64,000 nucleotides of DNA from Bacteroides sp. (GTDB taxonomy: Bacteria; Bacteroidota; Bacteroidia; Bacteroidales; Bacteroidaceae), in the NCBI RefSeq assembly GCF_030151085.1, contig NZ_JASLER010000093.1:62001-126000 (forward strand). Reading direction: 5' to 3'. Positions 63,042 through 64,000 of the stretch are shown piece by piece. Below the pieces are notes generated by a model, which saw nothing but the letters and a program-made list of their open reading frames with translations, was not told the origin of the DNA and searched no databases. Within the stretch, counting starts at the first letter, position 1. Each line of letters starts with the position of its first letter. Both the position numbers and the translations under genes were made by a program.

Positions 63042-64000
63042 CTTTCTTGTTTTCCTCTTTTAAGGGTGCTTCTTCGGGAGCTTTAGGAAATGCTTCGCCT
63101 TTCTCCAAAATGTCTAATGCTTTCTTTACAGTTGCATCAGTCTGGTTAATGTAGCGGATGTATTGCTCTCTGCCAAGAATATTATAGATAATATTTCCGA
63201 AGAGACTCTTTTCTAATAACTTATAGGATTTGTGTATCAACAGATTTCTTCTTTTTACTCCCTTGGAATCTGCAAAACGTACAAATTGCTCTACAAGACC
63301 TTGATGGCGAAGATATTGTAATAAATCGTCTACATTGTTGAATTCACTCAATTTGGCACGGTTACGGTCAGTATATTGGAAACTGAATTGCAAAATCAAT
63401 CCCTTGTTACTTGCTTCTATCAGATAAGAAGATACTCCGGTTGTATCTTGTGGTACAAATACATCCGGCATGATGCCTCCTCCTCCGTAAACAGGACGTC
63501 CCAATCCGGTGGAGTAACGCAATTTTTCATCCATCTTGATACTATCTTTGGAGAAGAATTCACCATGTTCATAACGGTTGATCCAGTCCATCTCATACTT
63601 ACTGTCTTTTCCACTTTCGTAAGGACGCTGAATGCAACGGCCGGAAGGTGTATAGTAGCGGGCAATCGTCAGGCGAATAGCAGAACCGTCACTGAAATCG
63701 ATAGGCTGTTGTACCAAACCTTTTCCGAAAGAACGGCGTCCAACAATGGTACCCCGGTCATTGTCCTGAATAGCTCCGGCAAAAATTTCGCTGGCAGAAG
63801 CAGAGCCTTCGTTCACCAATACTACCAAAGGCATTTTCTGGCAGCTACCGGTGCCATTGGCGAAATCTTCCATACGTGGATATTTTCGTCCCTGCGTGTA
63901 AACGATTAACTTTCCTTCAGGTAGAAACTCGTTGACCATACGAGTAGCGGCTTCCATATATCCACCGGTGTTATCTCGTAAGTCGATAATCAGACCTTTA
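62953..64000 (-). CDS. S41 family C-terminal processing peptidase, partial
   Basis: The 5' end lies beyond the window, so only the C-terminal ~348 residues are seen. The catalytic Ser is in LVNEGSASASEI and the Lys in RRSFGKGLVQQ, as in CtpA/Prc tail-specific proteases; the downstream ARYYTPSGRCIQRPY block is also typical. The PDZ domain would be upstream, outside the window. The final ~110 residues are less conserved and include a Lys-rich stretch before IFHYASIRVC. Probably periplasmic. Confidence 0.93.
   Translation of the reverse strand, partial: KGLIIDLRDNTGGYMEAATRMVNEFLPEGKLIVYTQGRKYPRMEDFANGTGSCQKMPLVVLVNEGSASASEIFAGAIQDNDRGTIVGRRSFGKGLVQQPIDFSDGSAIRLTIARYYTPSGRCIQRPYESGKDSKYEMDWINRYEHGEFFSKDSIKMDEKLRYSTGLGRPVYGGGGIMPDVFVPQDTTGVSSYLIEASNKGLILQFSFQYTDRNRAKLSEFNNVDDLLQYLRHQGLVEQFVRFADSKGVKRRNLLIHKSYKLLEKSLFGNIIYNILGREQYIRYINQTDATVKKALDILEKGEAFPKAPEEAPLKEENKKDGKKKRTAQAYGVVEDPTQIFHYASIRVC

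Overview
The window looks like chromosomal DNA of a gut-type Bacteroides (order Bacteroidales). The support is: two SusC/SusD outer-membrane uptake pairs; lineage-typical families (DUF3256, DUF5690, DUF5715, DUF6266, the long mannose-6-phosphate isomerase); Bacteroides-type -7 promoter boxes (TAnnTTTG) ahead of many genes; and moderate G+C. No phage module, CRISPR array or rRNA operon was seen.

Layout. (1) 30-10732, minus strand: a core housekeeping cluster of peptide transporter, hpt, adk, obgE, pgeF-like, B3/B4 protein, M23 peptidase, phoH-like, purC, menG/ubiE, aroE and an alpha/beta hydrolase, mostly with gaps of 1-35 bp or ATGA overlaps. (2) 10879-17423, minus strand: a worn accessory stretch with a DUF6266 gene, an IS1634-type transposase remnant, a small monooxygenase-like gene, two AraC regulators, a CocE-type hydrolase that appears fused by deletion to a headless nitroreductase, and an M23 peptidase that has lost its front end beside repeats resembling an IS21-type terminus. 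(3) 17814-26976: DUF5690 transporter plus porin (translationally coupled), nnr, DUF5715, an outer-membrane protein fragment, truA, EamA transporter, fRMsr, DUF3256 and YitT. (4) 27215-55669, plus strand: a 28 kb polysaccharide utilisation locus. (5) 55809-58490: a small DUF1232-like gene, an acyltransferase, a Crp-type regulator and a decapitated ABC ATPase next to tRNA-Gly/tRNA-Tyr. (6) 58566-64000: tRNAs, ribH, TPR protein, recF-DUF721, PHP phosphatase, 5-formyl-THF cyclo-ligase and a partial S41 protease.

The utilisation locus is the centre of interest. An AraC regulator is followed by a cytoplasmic sugar module (cupin phosphoglucose-isomerase family protein, ROK kinase, mannose-6-phosphate isomerase fused to a kinase-like domain, second isomerase-family cupin, MFS sugar porter). 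Then come SusC/SusD, a GH116 lipoprotein, a second SusC/SusD, a sialidase-fold propeller lacking the usual first arginine motif, GH172 (DUF2961), GH3 with an added C-terminal domain, GH20 and a second GH116. Genes are close or overlapping and all on one strand; the locus ends in a hairpin followed by a T tract at 55715-55758. The expected flow is capture at the surface by SusCD, cleavage by lipoprotein and periplasmic hydrolases, import by the MFS porter, phosphorylation by the ROK kinase, and isomerisation towards fructose-6-phosphate. GH116 plus GH172 suggests an unusual glycan, possibly one with D-arabinofuranosyl or fructofuranosyl linkages; this is inference.
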